From JADLGL01 sp963667605 (GTDB taxonomy: Bacteria > Pseudomonadota > Alphaproteobacteria > Rhizobiales > Kaistiaceae), in assembly GCA_963667605.2 (NCBI GenBank), contig CAXXUZ010000003.1, forward strand, positions 1,240,001 through 1,304,000: DNA of 64,000 nucleotides. Direction: 5' to 3'. The first letter of the stretch is position 1. Every line of letters starts with the position of its first letter. Below are positions 16,718 to 25,726 of this stretch, one piece after another. The notes beneath the pieces were generated by a model. That model did not search any database. It saw only the letters and a program-made list of their open reading frames with translations, and was not told the DNA's origin. The translations under genes were made by a program, and so were the position numbers.

Positions 16718-17259
16718 CTTCAATCCCTCGTGGGTTAAGATGAGCCAGAAACCCTCTCTTGTTCAATCCGCCCAATCTGTCCCAGGGGCGCTGACGCCGG
16801 GCAGGCTTTGCAGTACTCGATAAAGGACTGCCGATCGGTCATTCGAAAAAGCCGAAAGCGATTCACGAGTTGATCAATCAATCCGAGCCAGTGATCATAC
16901 TCCTGACGACCTCGCGGCGCGTATAACGGGATGTCCGCCACGCTAAGAGACCGTGTTTGCACGTTGTTGATATCCAAGGCTTCGAGGACTGCATCCCCAC
17001 GTCGTGTCAATCGCTTCGGCCGAAATGCAAGGGACGAAGCCAACTGTGCCCCTGGCTCTCGTACAATCGCGACGATCGGATCCGAAACGACTGCGGCAAG
17101 CATCGCTGTGTCATGGCCCATTACCGCCTCGACGCGCGCTACCGAGGCGATTCTCAGTGTGTCATTTCGCTCGCTGGGAGTCTGGCTTTTTTGCAGAGCG
17201 GCAGCCCCGCCCGCGGCGGCTCCGAACGGTTGCCGCCCTAGCGACGGCTTGACGACGGC

Positions 17260-18369
17260 TTGCTCGCGCCGTATAGTCGGTCGCTGAACCATTTGGGATT
17301 ATCTGTTTTGCTGATACTTCATGTCGGAATGGGCAAGGTAGGCAGTTCCAGCATCCAATCCACTCTGAAGCTCAACCGAGAAGCTTTAAAGCGACAAGGC
17401 GTGGTTTGGCCCGACGCCGCGCAGGATCGGAATTGCAACTTCAGCACGTTGGCGAAGGCGCTCCTCGGAGGAATCCCAGATCAGCCGTTGAAACTGCTGC
17501 GCCGGACGATCGAAAACAACCCGGGCAGAACGGTGGCCATTTCGTCGGAGTTTCTTTGGAACATTGGTGCGGAGCGGGCTGCTTTCCTTCGCGAGTTTCT
17601 CGGCGCGCCCGACACGAAGATCGTGATCTATGTCCGGCCCTATACCCAGTGGATTAGATCGAAGTACCTCCAGAAATCGAGGGCAAGAGGGTCACCTGAT
17701 TTCGATACGGTCTTCGCAAAGTCGTTCAACCGTCTTTCGATCAAAGCAGTTGTCTCCGACTGGGCCGAAGCATTCGGGAAAGGATCACTGCACATTCATC
17801 ATGTGACGGCCCTTCCCGACAGGGATGTCGTCGCCGACTTCTTGGGCTTGGTCGAGGCGACGGTCCCGGATCCTGCTGAGGCCAACCGTTCGCCTCATTG
17901 GCTGACCTGCGAATTAGCCAGAGCAATGTTCGCGTATTCGTCGGCGTCTCGATCATTGTGGGAAAAGGGACAGTTCCGATCTTTTCTGGCGGAGATCGAT
18001 CGAGTAGTTCGCGGCCAGATCCGATTTCCGGACACTAATTACCTCACCAACATCCAGCGGAAGGCAACGGTCGCGCGCTATCGTGAGGATGCCCAGTGGC
18101 TCTGCTCGTTCGCTGGTGTCCCGTTGCCTCCGGAGGAGGAATTGGCGGATGGTAAGCGCCCATTCCTGCCCTCGATCGAACGGGCACCGGCGGCCTTCTT
18201 CCAGCTTCTCGAGGACCGACTGGCCGAGACCGATCTCACGCAACGCGCTCCCTATATCGCCACGACACTGGAAACACTGCTAGCGGATAAACCGGGATTC
18301 CCCGGATTGCTTCTCCCAGCCGCCGACAATGATAGCAGAATGGGCATCCGACCGGGAATCCGGCCCTGA
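17260..18369 (+). CDS. P-loop sulfotransferase-like protein
   Basis: A protein of up to 369 residues. The N-terminal LILHVGMGKVGSSSIQSTL is the PAPS-binding P-loop of a sulfotransferase-like family, and VIYVRPYTQWIRSKYLQ around residues 127-143 matches the second nucleotide-binding strand with its Arg. The rest is helical and family-typical (ADFLGL, then a C-terminal AxFFQLLEDRL segment). The start is unsure: TTG 17260 or TTG 17308, the latter placing the start right at the P-loop strand, as most relatives do. It is divergent from the broken sulfotransferase-like gene; together they suggest a former surface-polysaccharide or sulfated-glycan locus. The substrate is unknown. Confidence 0.75.
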   Translation: MLAPYSRSLNHLGLSVLLILHVGMGKVGSSSIQSTLKLNREALKRQGVVWPDAAQDRNCNFSTLAKALLGGIPDQPLKLLRRTIENNPGRTVAISSEFLWNIGAERAAFLREFLGAPDTKIVIYVRPYTQWIRSKYLQKSRARGSPDFDTVFAKSFNRLSIKAVVSDWAEAFGKGSLHIHHVTALPDRDVVADFLGLVEATVPDPAEANRSPHWLTCELARAMFAYSSASRSLWEKGQFRSFLAEIDRVVRGQIRFPDTNYLTNIQRKATVARYREDAQWLCSFAGVPLPPEEELADGKRPFLPSIERAPAAFFQLLEDRLAETDLTQRAPYIATTLETLLADKPGFPGLLLPAADNDSRMGIRPGIRP

Positions 18370-18585
18370 GCCGTCATGATAGGCTGTAGTCCGCACTTGA
18401 TCGGGCTGATTTGGTGATGAGAAGCCCGACCCGGTGCTTCTCGCCATCATCGGCATGATCACGGGACGACTGCCGGCAATTCTGGGGGATTATATACCAA
18501 AGTCACAATCCGCTAGGCTTCCGCCTTCCCGAATGCGAACCCCGCAAAAGCAGCAATCAAGGTGGCCGCCTCGGATGAAAGCGCA

Positions 18586-19566
18586 TCATTCAAGGCGAGC
18601 AATCCGACTGACGGCGGCACGATAGAATTCCGGGATAATCTCAGCACTACGACACGCACGACCAGAACTGAACGCGCTCACTGCGGCGGGACATAGGCCA
18701 CCAAAAGGCTCCCACACCATATCCCCACGATCCGTGCACGCCTCGATTGTCATGTTCACGAGCGTCAACGGTTTCTGGCTGCCATGAAGACTCTTGAATT
18801 TCCACCGCATTGCTTGGCGGTCTCCGCTTATCCTCTCTGCGCCGCCGACATGCGGCTGTTGCCAAACGTTCGTCGTCCCAACTGGACAATGGAACTTCGC
18901 ACGCTGACGCTCCCATTCGTCAGCCGTGAAGGGCCGCGCATCGTCCGCGCTGAAGTACGGCCTTCCCTTCGGATGGCCGTGGGTGTTGGCATAGGCCGCG
19001 AGTGCCACGAAAGCCGCCGGCGGCGGGAAATACCAGAGATGATCCGCCGTAAGGTATTTCCGGGTTGCAGCATTCGCTACGCCGCATGCCTCATTGGCCA
19101 AGCGGAGCGGCAGGCCGGAGCGGCGCCATTCGTGTCGGAGCCATTGTCGCATAGTCATCCCGTCAAACCGCGGCGGTTTGACGTACTGGACACAAACCTC
19201 CGTCGTAACTGGCAACTTCCGAAGCGAGCGGGTGTTCGCGTTCCCCGCAATATGCCCGAGACCCTTGTCCCACACATGGCAGCTTCGGTATTCCCAACCG
19301 CACTCTTCCAATACCGGATGAACAGTTGCCCAGCCGAGTTCTGAATTCCAAAACCAGAGCGTCGTTTGGGGTGTCGCTCGTGCAGACCATGTGCGGACAT
19401 GCGGCCTGTACCAATCAGCCAACCCGGTAGCATCCCGAAGGTCTCCGGGAAATCCGCCTAGACCGTATGGACCATCGGCCACGATGCAGATCGGAGCATC
19501 CCAATCGGCGTATAGGTGTTCGGCGTATTCGAAGCTGATTTCAACTTGACCTCGGCGATAATCCAT
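18586..19566 (-). CDS. DNA adenine/cytosine-N4 methyltransferase (class beta), no cognate nuclease seen
   Basis: A 326-residue DNA methyltransferase. The catalytic motif IV reads DGPYGL (about residues 31-36), a variant of DPPY, and lies before the SAM-binding end with HGSQKP (about 263) and DMVWEPFGG (about 280-288), the order of beta-class N6A/N4C enzymes. The start ATG (19564-19566) is four bases after the stop of the frameshifted recombinase at 19571, so the two genes look cotranscribed. No restriction endonuclease is evident nearby, so it is likely an orphan (phage- or island-type) methylase. FGGLC instead of FGGSG-type motif I is unusual and could lower SAM binding. Confidence 0.8.
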   Translation of the reverse strand: MDYRRGQVEISFEYAEHLYADWDAPICIVADGPYGLGGFPGDLRDATGLADWYRPHVRTWSARATPQTTLWFWNSELGWATVHPVLEECGWEYRSCHVWDKGLGHIAGNANTRSLRKLPVTTEVCVQYVKPPRFDGMTMRQWLRHEWRRSGLPLRLANEACGVANAATRKYLTADHLWYFPPPAAFVALAAYANTHGHPKGRPYFSADDARPFTADEWERQRAKFHCPVGTTNVWQQPHVGGAERISGDRQAMRWKFKSLHGSQKPLTLVNMTIEACTDRGDMVWEPFGGLCPAAVSAFSSGRACRSAEIIPEFYRAAVSRIARLE

Positions 19567-19570
19567 CTGG

Positions 19571-20810
19571 TCAGCGGTGTCTTGCGGCCCGGACGGCCAC
19601 ATCGCTCTTAGCCCTCCTGGCGGCTCTAAGGCTCGCTACACGGCGGGTCGAATCGAGCGCCGACCGGACATAGCGCGTGGTGATCTTCGGGTCCGAATGT
19701 GTCGCGTGCAGCCGCAGATCCTCGACCGTCGCGCCAGCGTCCGCGCCCTCGGTAATCCCGCCGGCCCGCGAATCCATGTTCCAGACGCCGGGAGGAACCT
19801 CGGCGGCGGTGGCGATGTCTCGCCAATGGGACCAGAAATTGCGCTGCGAATAGGGGAGGCCGGTCGATTCCGACACGATCAACGGCCCCACACGCCCTGC
19901 CAGGGGCTCGAACGCCTGGAGGGCGCACGAACACCAACGGATAACGGGACAGGTCCCATTGGCCCAGCGTGCCGGTCTTGGATGTGGTTTTCGACAGGAC
20001 GAGGTCGGGACCGATGTCGGACCAAGCGGTGCCGCCGGTCCAGCGCATCCCCCTGGCGACGATGCCCTGCACCCTGGGCGTCTCGTCGTCGATCCATTCG
20101 CCGATGACGTCGCGTTGCCGTAGGCTGAGTTCGAATTGGAGCGCCTGGGCTAGCGCGATCGAGGGGCGGCCCTGCGCGATCGCGGTCTCGATGATCGCTT
20201 TGGCCTGATCATAAGCCATCGCCACCTTGCGTGGCGCCGGCGGCGAGAAGCGCATCTTCGACAGCATCACGGCTACCTCGGCGCACCTATGATAGCCGCT
20301 GGCGGCGCCATAATTGCAGACGATCCGCAGGAGTTTCATGCAGTTGTAAGCGCGGCGGAGGCGTTCACTTCCGTCCGGTGTCGCCGGTTCTTTGAACACC
20401 CGATACCAGCGGGCGAAGTCCTTGCCGGTGAGGGCATCGACGCGGCGAGCTCCGTAGGCGCCGGCGATCAAAGCCAGGATCTCGTCATAGTGCCGGCTGG
20501 TGTTCCACTTCACCGCGCGGTAGGGCGAATCCTCGTCGCGCTGGTAGCAGTCGATCAGGCTTGTCAGGGTGCCGTTGAATGCCTGCTTGCCGCCGCCGCG
20601 GCTGGTGAGCCATTCCTTGAGCTCGGCCGTCAGCCGCCAACAGCGAGCGCTCCGCTCCTCGTCGGTGTCGAAGTGCAGCCGAACGGTTCTGACCGGGTAC
20701 TCCTTGACCAGCGGCGATTTGCTGGCATCGGAAGCGATCCAGTAAAAGGCAACGCTGCCGCCGCGCCGACGGCGGGCTCTAATTCCGGGCGCGTCTTTGT
20801 GAGCGGGCAT
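19571..20810 (-). pseudogene. Tyrosine recombinase/integrase-like gene, frameshifted
   Basis: The first part (ATG at 20808-20810) reads an integrase N-terminal and core-binding region (RRGGSVAFYWIASDAS, then KDFARWYRVFKEP and LQFELSLRQRDVIGEW) up to about 19920. The second part continues in the +1 frame: EPLAGRVGPLIVSESTGLPY, then NFWSHWRDIATAAEVP, NMDSRAGGITEGADAGA, RLHATHSDPKITTRYVR. One extra base near 19915-19930 (around GTTCGTGCGC on the minus strand) would explain the shift. The catalytic box is a recognised degenerate variant, with MDSRAGG in place of HDLR and the Tyr in TTRYVR. It precedes the methyltransferase gene. Confidence 0.78.
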
Positions 20811-21346
20811 GTTCGGGGTGTTTCTCACTCCGCCCCCCCCTGCAATAACAAGGGCTGGCAAGTACGGGCCGGGAACGGCTTTGCGCTCCTGGTGTGTCTC
20901 CTAGCCCACAGGTTCTCGCCTCGTTCTGCACGAACTCGCATGAGCCGGCACGATAGAATGGCCAGAATGCTTGGGTTTTGGCGGCGTTGATAGGGCGAGT
21001 AGGGCCCCTGTTGAGGGCACCGATCGCGCTTTGCGAAATGTCAGCCGCCAGAGCTTCGAGACGAATGTCGTCGAGTCAGGCGGGAAATTGCGCTGGATAG
21101 TTCTGACAGGATTGGGCGGCGGCCCGGAGCGCAGGCGATCAACCCGGCCGCGACAGCGGTGGCGACGAGCCTTCCCTTCACGCGAATCGGCTCGACTGAA
21201 GAGAGCCGCACAGCGCCAGCAGCGTTCCGTCGGTCAAGCCGCGGCCACCCGTCGCAGCCGCGTTGTGTTCGGCGGCGGAGTCTCTTAGCTTGCGTCCGCC
21301 TTCAGATTTGTGGGCCGCCCGAAGAACCGAGTTTGAGCCCCGACAA
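20811..21346. other. Intergenic region at the right end of the accessory block
   Basis: About 540 bases. It contains an eight- or nine-base C run near 20831 and overlapping open frames on both strands without protein signatures. A tRNA-Thr half matching the 7174-7218 att block was looked for here and not seen. The boundary between island and core chromosome probably lies in this stretch, because core genes follow. Confidence 0.5.
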
Positions 21347-21946
21347 ATGACCGACCGGACAACCGTCAGCAGCGACACCAATCCAGCGCCTCCGCCGGCG
21401 CCGTTGCGTCAACAATCCGTGCCGGCATGGCTTTGGGTGATGTTCGTCTTGATGCTGGGCTTGGCGGTACTCGGCGCTACCTATGCCACCAGCATGAGTC
21501 GGTTTCTGTCCGAGGGCGGCTATTTCATCGCCTATGGATCGCTCTGCAACACCGTCCCGATAATGGCCGGCTTGGACAGATTTGCCCCGTTGGTTCTGAC
21601 TGCGGCTTGGTTGGGTGTCATCTTCTTCGGGGTCACGAAGAGTCATCTGTTCTATCGATCGGCGGTCACGGTTTCCCTGATATCGATCATCTATGGCGCG
21701 GCGGATCTGGTCGTCGGACCGTTCACGTTTCGTGTCGGTCCGGCGGATATCGACCCGGCCACGATGGAGTGCGGGCGCTGGCCGCTGGCGATCAGAGGGG
21801 ACACCAGCCTCGAGATCATGCGGATGGATTGGCTAAATGTGCCGATCGGCACATTCCCGCTCGGCATGGTTCTCGTCGCGATGACGATATTCGTCTATCT
21901 CAGAATATCGAGGCGGGTCGCGGCGGTTTATCGCAACCCCGACTAA
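21347..21946 (+). CDS. Uncharacterised four-helix membrane protein
   Basis: A 199-residue protein; the frame is open upstream but ATG 21347 is chosen because it starts a short Pro-rich cytoplasmic leader before the first helix (AWLWVMFVLMLGLAVLGATYA). Further hydrophobic segments are around LVLTAAWLGVIFFGV, AVTVSLISIIYGAADLVVG and FPLGMVLVAMTIFVYL. No family recognised. A Cys-containing loop (LCNTVP) and a second (MECGRW) might pair on the outer side. Confidence 0.7.
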   Translation: MTDRTTVSSDTNPAPPPAPLRQQSVPAWLWVMFVLMLGLAVLGATYATSMSRFLSEGGYFIAYGSLCNTVPIMAGLDRFAPLVLTAAWLGVIFFGVTKSHLFYRSAVTVSLISIIYGAADLVVGPFTFRVGPADIDPATMECGRWPLAIRGDTSLEIMRMDWLNVPIGTFPLGMVLVAMTIFVYLRISRRVAAVYRNPD

Positions 21947-21989
21947 AATCGCTGATCCGACACGGGCCAACGCCGTGGCGGCGCGTTGG

Positions 21990-22250
21990 TTACAGCGCGC
22001 GCACCCGGGCGACGAGGCGAGAGACCTTACGAGCCGCAGTTTTCTTGTGGAACACACCCTTGCCGGCCGCACGCATGATCTCGGACTCCGCAGCATTCAG
22101 AGACTTGGCCGCAGTGTCTTTGTTGCCCGCAGCGATCGCCTCTTCGACCTTGCGGATGAAGGTGTGCACGCGGCTCTTTCGCCGCCGGTTGATCTCGGCG
22201 CGACGGATCATCTTGCGCGCGGCTTTCCGCGCGGAGGAGGTATTGGCCAT
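21990..22250 (-). CDS. rpsT: 30S ribosomal protein S20
   Basis: An 86-residue basic helical protein starting MANTSSARKAARKMIRRAEI, full length for bacterial S20, which binds 16S rRNA in the bottom of the 30S body. Family motif RKAARKxxRR and C-terminal KKTAARKVSRL are present. It is the gene next to mutM, a common alphaproteobacterial neighbourhood. Confidence 0.97.
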   Translation of the reverse strand: MANTSSARKAARKMIRRAEINRRRKSRVHTFIRKVEEAIAAGNKDTAAKSLNAAESEIMRAAGKGVFHKKTAARKVSRLVARVRAL

Positions 22251-22347
22251 CGGCGGCCCTTATCTTGTCAGTAAAAACGGCGGCGCTGACAGCCGCCGCC
22301 GCAATTGCCGTGCTTATAGTCAGCACGTCGCTGCTAGTCAACGCGAT

Positions 22348-23217
22348 CTATCGTTGGCAGCTTGGGCAGTGGAATGTCGACCGACCGGACTGCAGGACCC
22401 GCCCTACCGTCCCGCGGCAGCCGGGTTTGCGGCAAGGCAGTCCCTCGCGGTCGTAGACTTTGAATTGATGCTGAAACGTGCCGAGCGAGCCATCGGTCCG
22501 GATGTGATTGCGAAGGCTCGATCCGCCGGAGGCGATCGCCGCTTTCAGCACCGACTTGATCGCTCCGGGAAGACGCTCGCAGCTGGCGCTTGGCCGGTCG
22601 CGGCGATCGACCAGACTTCCCGCTTGCCGCAACGGCGAGATCCCGGACCGCCACAGCGCTTCGCAAACATAGATATTGCCGAGGCCGGCAACGATCCGCT
22701 GATCGAGGAGGGCCGCCTTGACGGTCGTCTTCTTGCCGCCGAGCCGCTCGGCCAGATATTCGGCAGTCAGCTCCGGTCCGAGCGGTTCAATGCCCATCGC
22801 TTTGAACGGAGCACTGTCGGCGAGCGCTTTCGTCGTCAAAATGTCCATCGATCCGAAACGCCGAGGATCGTTGTAGATCACCTGCGCGCCGGAGCCGAGA
22901 TGGAACACGACGTGATCATGGGCAGCCTCCGCCGGCGACGTTCCGTCCGATCGAACACGCCGCCTGCACTCGATCCGGAACGAGCCGGACATGCCCAGAT
23001 GCATGACCAGCCAGTTGCCGTCATCGAGTTCAGCGATGATATACTTAGCGCGGCGGTCGAGCTTGACGATCCGCCGACCGGTCAGGCGCTTGTCGAATGC
23101 GAACGAAAAGGGTCGCCTTAGATCGCCGCGTCTCAGATCGACGCGCTTGATCGTCTGGCCGAGAAGGATCGGCTCCAGCCCTCTGCGAACCGTTTCGACC
23201 TCGGGCAGTTCGGGCAT
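22348..23217 (-). CDS. mutM: Formamidopyrimidine-DNA glycosylase
   Basis: Base-excision repair enzyme removing 8-oxoguanine and formamidopyrimidines and nicking the abasic site; 289 residues. The start at 23215-23217 gives MPELPEVETVRRGLEP, whose Pro1 (after Met removal) and Glu2 are catalytic; the frame is open 61 codons further but family members begin here. The Lys in RRAKYII (about 60) and the C-terminal zinc finger (GLPCRKPGC...HCPSC, four Cys) are intact. Divergent from ubiE, the normal arrangement in alphaproteobacteria. Confidence 0.97.
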   Translation of the reverse strand: MPELPEVETVRRGLEPILLGQTIKRVDLRRGDLRRPFSFAFDKRLTGRRIVKLDRRAKYIIAELDDGNWLVMHLGMSGSFRIECRRRVRSDGTSPAEAAHDHVVFHLGSGAQVIYNDPRRFGSMDILTTKALADSAPFKAMGIEPLGPELTAEYLAERLGGKKTTVKAALLDQRIVAGLGNIYVCEALWRSGISPLRQAGSLVDRRDRPSASCERLPGAIKSVLKAAIASGGSSLRNHIRTDGSLGTFQHQFKVYDREGLPCRKPGCRGTVGRVLQSGRSTFHCPSCQR

Positions 23218-23354
23218 CGCGGCTCGCAATCCAGTGCCATGGCACTCAACAGACGGCTCCACTATGATAGCCGGCAACTCTTCGGCAATAACAGTAAATG
23301 TAACTAGGTTGGGCAAGAGCGGCGGTTGGCTCCGCTTTTCCGACAAGAGTACCG

Positions 23355-24137
23355 ATGGACAGATCGTCGAAATCAAGCTCTCTCGGCCGCGATCCAGCAT
23401 CGTTCGGCTTTCGCGATGTTGATCCCGCCGACAAGCAGGCGATGGTCGACGGCGTCTTCGATCGCGTTGCCGGCAGTTACGACCTCATGAATGATCTGAT
23501 GTCGGGCGGCATGCACCGTCTGTGGAAGAGCGAATTGGTCGGCTGGCTCGGGCCGCCGTGGGCCTCGTCGCGGCCCTTCCGCGTGCTCGACGTCGCCGGC
23601 GGTACCGGTGATGTCGCCTGCGCGATCGCCGAGCGCTCGTCGACGGCGGAAATCACAGTCCTTGATATCAATCCGGCGATGATCGAACGGGGACGACTGC
23701 GAGCCGGCGAGCGCCAGCTCGGACGGCGGATTGTTTTCGTCGAGGGCAATGCGGAAGATCTACCCCTGTCGGCGGAACGTTTCGACGCGGTGACGGTCGC
23801 CTTCGGCATTCGCAATGTTCCGCGCATCGATGCCGCGCTGGCGGAAGCATTCCGGGTGCTGCGCCCTGGAGGGCGGCTGCTGGTGCTGGAGTTTTCCCGC
23901 GTCGATGTCGCCGGGCTCGACCGGCTCTATGACCTTTATTCCTTTAATGTAATTCCGCGGCTGGGCGAACTGGTCGCCGGCGACGAAGGGGCCTATCGCT
24001 ATCTGGTCGAATCGATCCGGCAGTTTCCACCTCAGGAGCGGTTCGCCGAAATGATCCGGGCCGCAGGCTTCGGCCGGGTCAGCTATCGCAATCTCACCGG
24101 CGGCGTCGCTGCTATTCACTCAGGCTGGAGGCTCTAG
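23355..24137 (+). CDS. ubiE: Ubiquinone/menaquinone biosynthesis C-methyltransferase
   Basis: SAM-dependent C-methyltransferase, 260 residues, converting 2-methoxy-6-polyprenyl-1,4-benzoquinol to the 5-methyl product in ubiquinone synthesis. Shows GVFDRVAGSYDLMNDLMSGG, the SAM loop VLDVAGGTGDVA (about 78-89), FGIRNV and RPGGRLLVLEFS. It lies five bases ahead of ubiB and divergent from mutM. Confidence 0.97.
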   Translation: MDRSSKSSSLGRDPASFGFRDVDPADKQAMVDGVFDRVAGSYDLMNDLMSGGMHRLWKSELVGWLGPPWASSRPFRVLDVAGGTGDVACAIAERSSTAEITVLDINPAMIERGRLRAGERQLGRRIVFVEGNAEDLPLSAERFDAVTVAFGIRNVPRIDAALAEAFRVLRPGGRLLVLEFSRVDVAGLDRLYDLYSFNVIPRLGELVAGDEGAYRYLVESIRQFPPQERFAEMIRAAGFGRVSYRNLTGGVAAIHSGWRL

Positions 24138-24141
24138 TCCC

Positions 24142-25716
24142 TTGGGCGTGATGGCGCTCCTACGCCTAGGTCGAGCTGGCCTTGTGTTAGCACGCGAAGG
24201 AGCATTCGGCCTGATTGATCCCGAGCCATTGCCATTCCTGCCGCGGATCGCGGTCAAGATCGGACGCCGGCTGGAGCGTCGCCGCGCTGCCGGGCGCGAC
24301 AGGCCTGAGCGCCTCACCAGGGCACTGAACCGCTTGGGCCCGTCCTGGGTTAAGCTCGGTCAGTTCTTGGCCACGCGTCCCGATCTCGTCGGGGCGGAGA
24401 TTGCCGCCGGCCTCGGCCAGCTCCGCGACCAGATTGAGCCGTTCCCGCGGGCCGAAGCCGTGGCCACTGTGGAGCGGGCGTTCAAGGAGCCCTTGGACCA
24501 GCTCTATATCGACTTCTCCGAGCCGGTCGCCGCCGCATCGATCGCCCAGGTGCACCGCGCCAAGATCGTGGTGGATGGGGTCGAGCAAGACATGGCGGTC
24601 AAGGTTCTGCGTCCTGGCATCCGGCGACGGTTCGAGCGCGATCTTGAGACCTTCTTCTCGGGCGCGAGGTGGATCGAGCGGATCGATCCTGCATCCCGGC
24701 GGCTACGCCCGGTGGCGGTCGTCGACCGATTGGCACGATCGGTCACGCTCGAAATGGACCTTCGCTTGGAGGCTGCAGCGCTGGCCGAAATCGCAGACCA
24801 AATGGCCGCCGACGCTGGCTTCCGTGTGCCCCAGGTCGACTGGCAGCGAACCGCGCGCGATGTGCTGACGCTCGAATGGGTCGACGGCGTTAAGCTGTCC
24901 CACATCGATCAGCTAAAAGCGGCCGGATACGATCTCCCGCTTCTTGCCGAGCGGCTGATGCAGCTCTTCCTCCGCCAGGCGATCCGCGATGGCTTTTTTC
25001 ACGCCGATCTTCACCAGGGCAACCTCTTCGTCGAGGCTTCCGGAACCATCGTGGCGGTCGATTTCGGCATCATGGGAAGGCTCAGCAAGTCAGAGCGTCG
25101 CTTCCTCGCTGAAATCCTTTATGGCTTCCTTCGCAAGGATTATATGCGGATCGCTGAGGTTCATCGCGAGGCCGGCTATGTCCCGGCTAAACACAGCATC
25201 GCCGATTTCGCCCAGGCGCTTCGCGCCATCGGCGAGCCGATCCACCGGGTTTCGGCCAAGGACATTTCGATGGCCCGGCTGCTGATTCAGCTATTCGAAG
25301 TGACCGAGATGTTCGATATGGAGACCCGGCCGGAACTGTTGCTGCTGCAGAAGACGATGATGGTGGTTGAGGGCGTTGCCCGTTCTCTCGATCCGGATTT
25401 CGATATGTGGTTGGCCTCGGAACCGGTCCTGGTCGAATGGGCCGGGCGCAATGCGGGTCCAATCGGGCTGATTGAGGATGCGGCGGATGGAATCGGCTCG
25501 CTCGGCCGGCTAATCGCCAGGCTGCCGGAACTCGGCGAACGCGCCGAACGTCTTTCCCACGAACTGGCTGAAATGAGTGAACGCGGCCTCCGCATCGATC
25601 CAGACAGTTTCAAGGCCGCCGCGAGGAGCCGGACGGGGCCGAATTTTTGGAGCCGGGGGGCGCTCTGGGTGATTGCGATCGCCTTGGTGGTGGTTGCTGT
25701 GGTGCAGTTGAGCTAG
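24142..25716 (+). CDS. ubiB: Ubiquinone biosynthesis atypical kinase/ATPase UbiB
   Basis: A 524-residue member of the ABC1/ADCK atypical kinase family needed for ubiquinone synthesis. TTG 24142 lies five bases after ubiE. Family motifs: KLGQFLATRPD (the KxGQ helix), AAASIAQVHRA (Ala-rich loop), FFHADLHQGNLF and VAVDFGIMGRL (metal-binding DFG). The last 20 residues (ALWVIAIALVVVAVVQL) form a C-terminal membrane helix, as in UbiB. Confidence 0.95.
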   Translation: MGVMALLRLGRAGLVLAREGAFGLIDPEPLPFLPRIAVKIGRRLERRRAAGRDRPERLTRALNRLGPSWVKLGQFLATRPDLVGAEIAAGLGQLRDQIEPFPRAEAVATVERAFKEPLDQLYIDFSEPVAAASIAQVHRAKIVVDGVEQDMAVKVLRPGIRRRFERDLETFFSGARWIERIDPASRRLRPVAVVDRLARSVTLEMDLRLEAAALAEIADQMAADAGFRVPQVDWQRTARDVLTLEWVDGVKLSHIDQLKAAGYDLPLLAERLMQLFLRQAIRDGFFHADLHQGNLFVEASGTIVAVDFGIMGRLSKSERRFLAEILYGFLRKDYMRIAEVHREAGYVPAKHSIADFAQALRAIGEPIHRVSAKDISMARLLIQLFEVTEMFDMETRPELLLLQKTMMVVEGVARSLDPDFDMWLASEPVLVEWAGRNAGPIGLIEDAADGIGSLGRLIARLPELGERAERLSHELAEMSERGLRIDPDSFKAAARSRTGPNFWSRGALWVIAIALVVVAVVQLS

Positions 25717-25726
25717 AAGACGCCCC

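Larger units (their letters stand above)
15291..16803 (-). mobile_element. IS3-family insertion sequence, copy 2 (1513 bp)
   Basis: Same length and gene content as copy 1, opposite strand. Ends are TGTCCGTCGTCAG (15291 on) and TGCCCGGCGTCAG read inward from 16803, the latter with two changes relative to copy 1. GGC precedes 15291 and follows 16803, a 3-base target duplication typical of IS3-family insertion, so this copy moved in by itself and interrupts a sulfotransferase-like gene. Confidence 0.92.
15243..17292 (-). pseudogene. Sulfotransferase-like gene split by IS copy 2
   Basis: The right part (16804-17292) reads VMGHDTAMLAAVVSDPIVAI, VREPGAQLASSLAF and HWLGLIDQLVNRFRLFRM, resembling the middle of family-2 sulfotransferases (GHD motif, then the 3'-phosphate-binding REP...S strand). 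It runs into the IS at 16803. If the IS and one GGC duplication are removed, the frame rejoins at 15290 and reads CKAVDVDAHERGDVDRW before a stop at 15243-15245. The N-terminal PAPS-binding P-loop is missing: residues before the GHD block (from ATG 17290-17292) show no such motif. So the gene was already incomplete, or its start has been remodelled. Confidence 0.6.

Noticed and set aside
11950..16803. Composite transposon made of the two IS3 copies
   Set aside because: Copy 2 has its own GGC duplication and the outer flanks (CTG and GGC) do not match, so the copies moved independently.
16931..17287. Plus-strand protein over the broken sulfotransferase-like gene
   Set aside because: The minus frame shows the GHD and REP motifs and rejoins across the IS; the plus one shows nothing.
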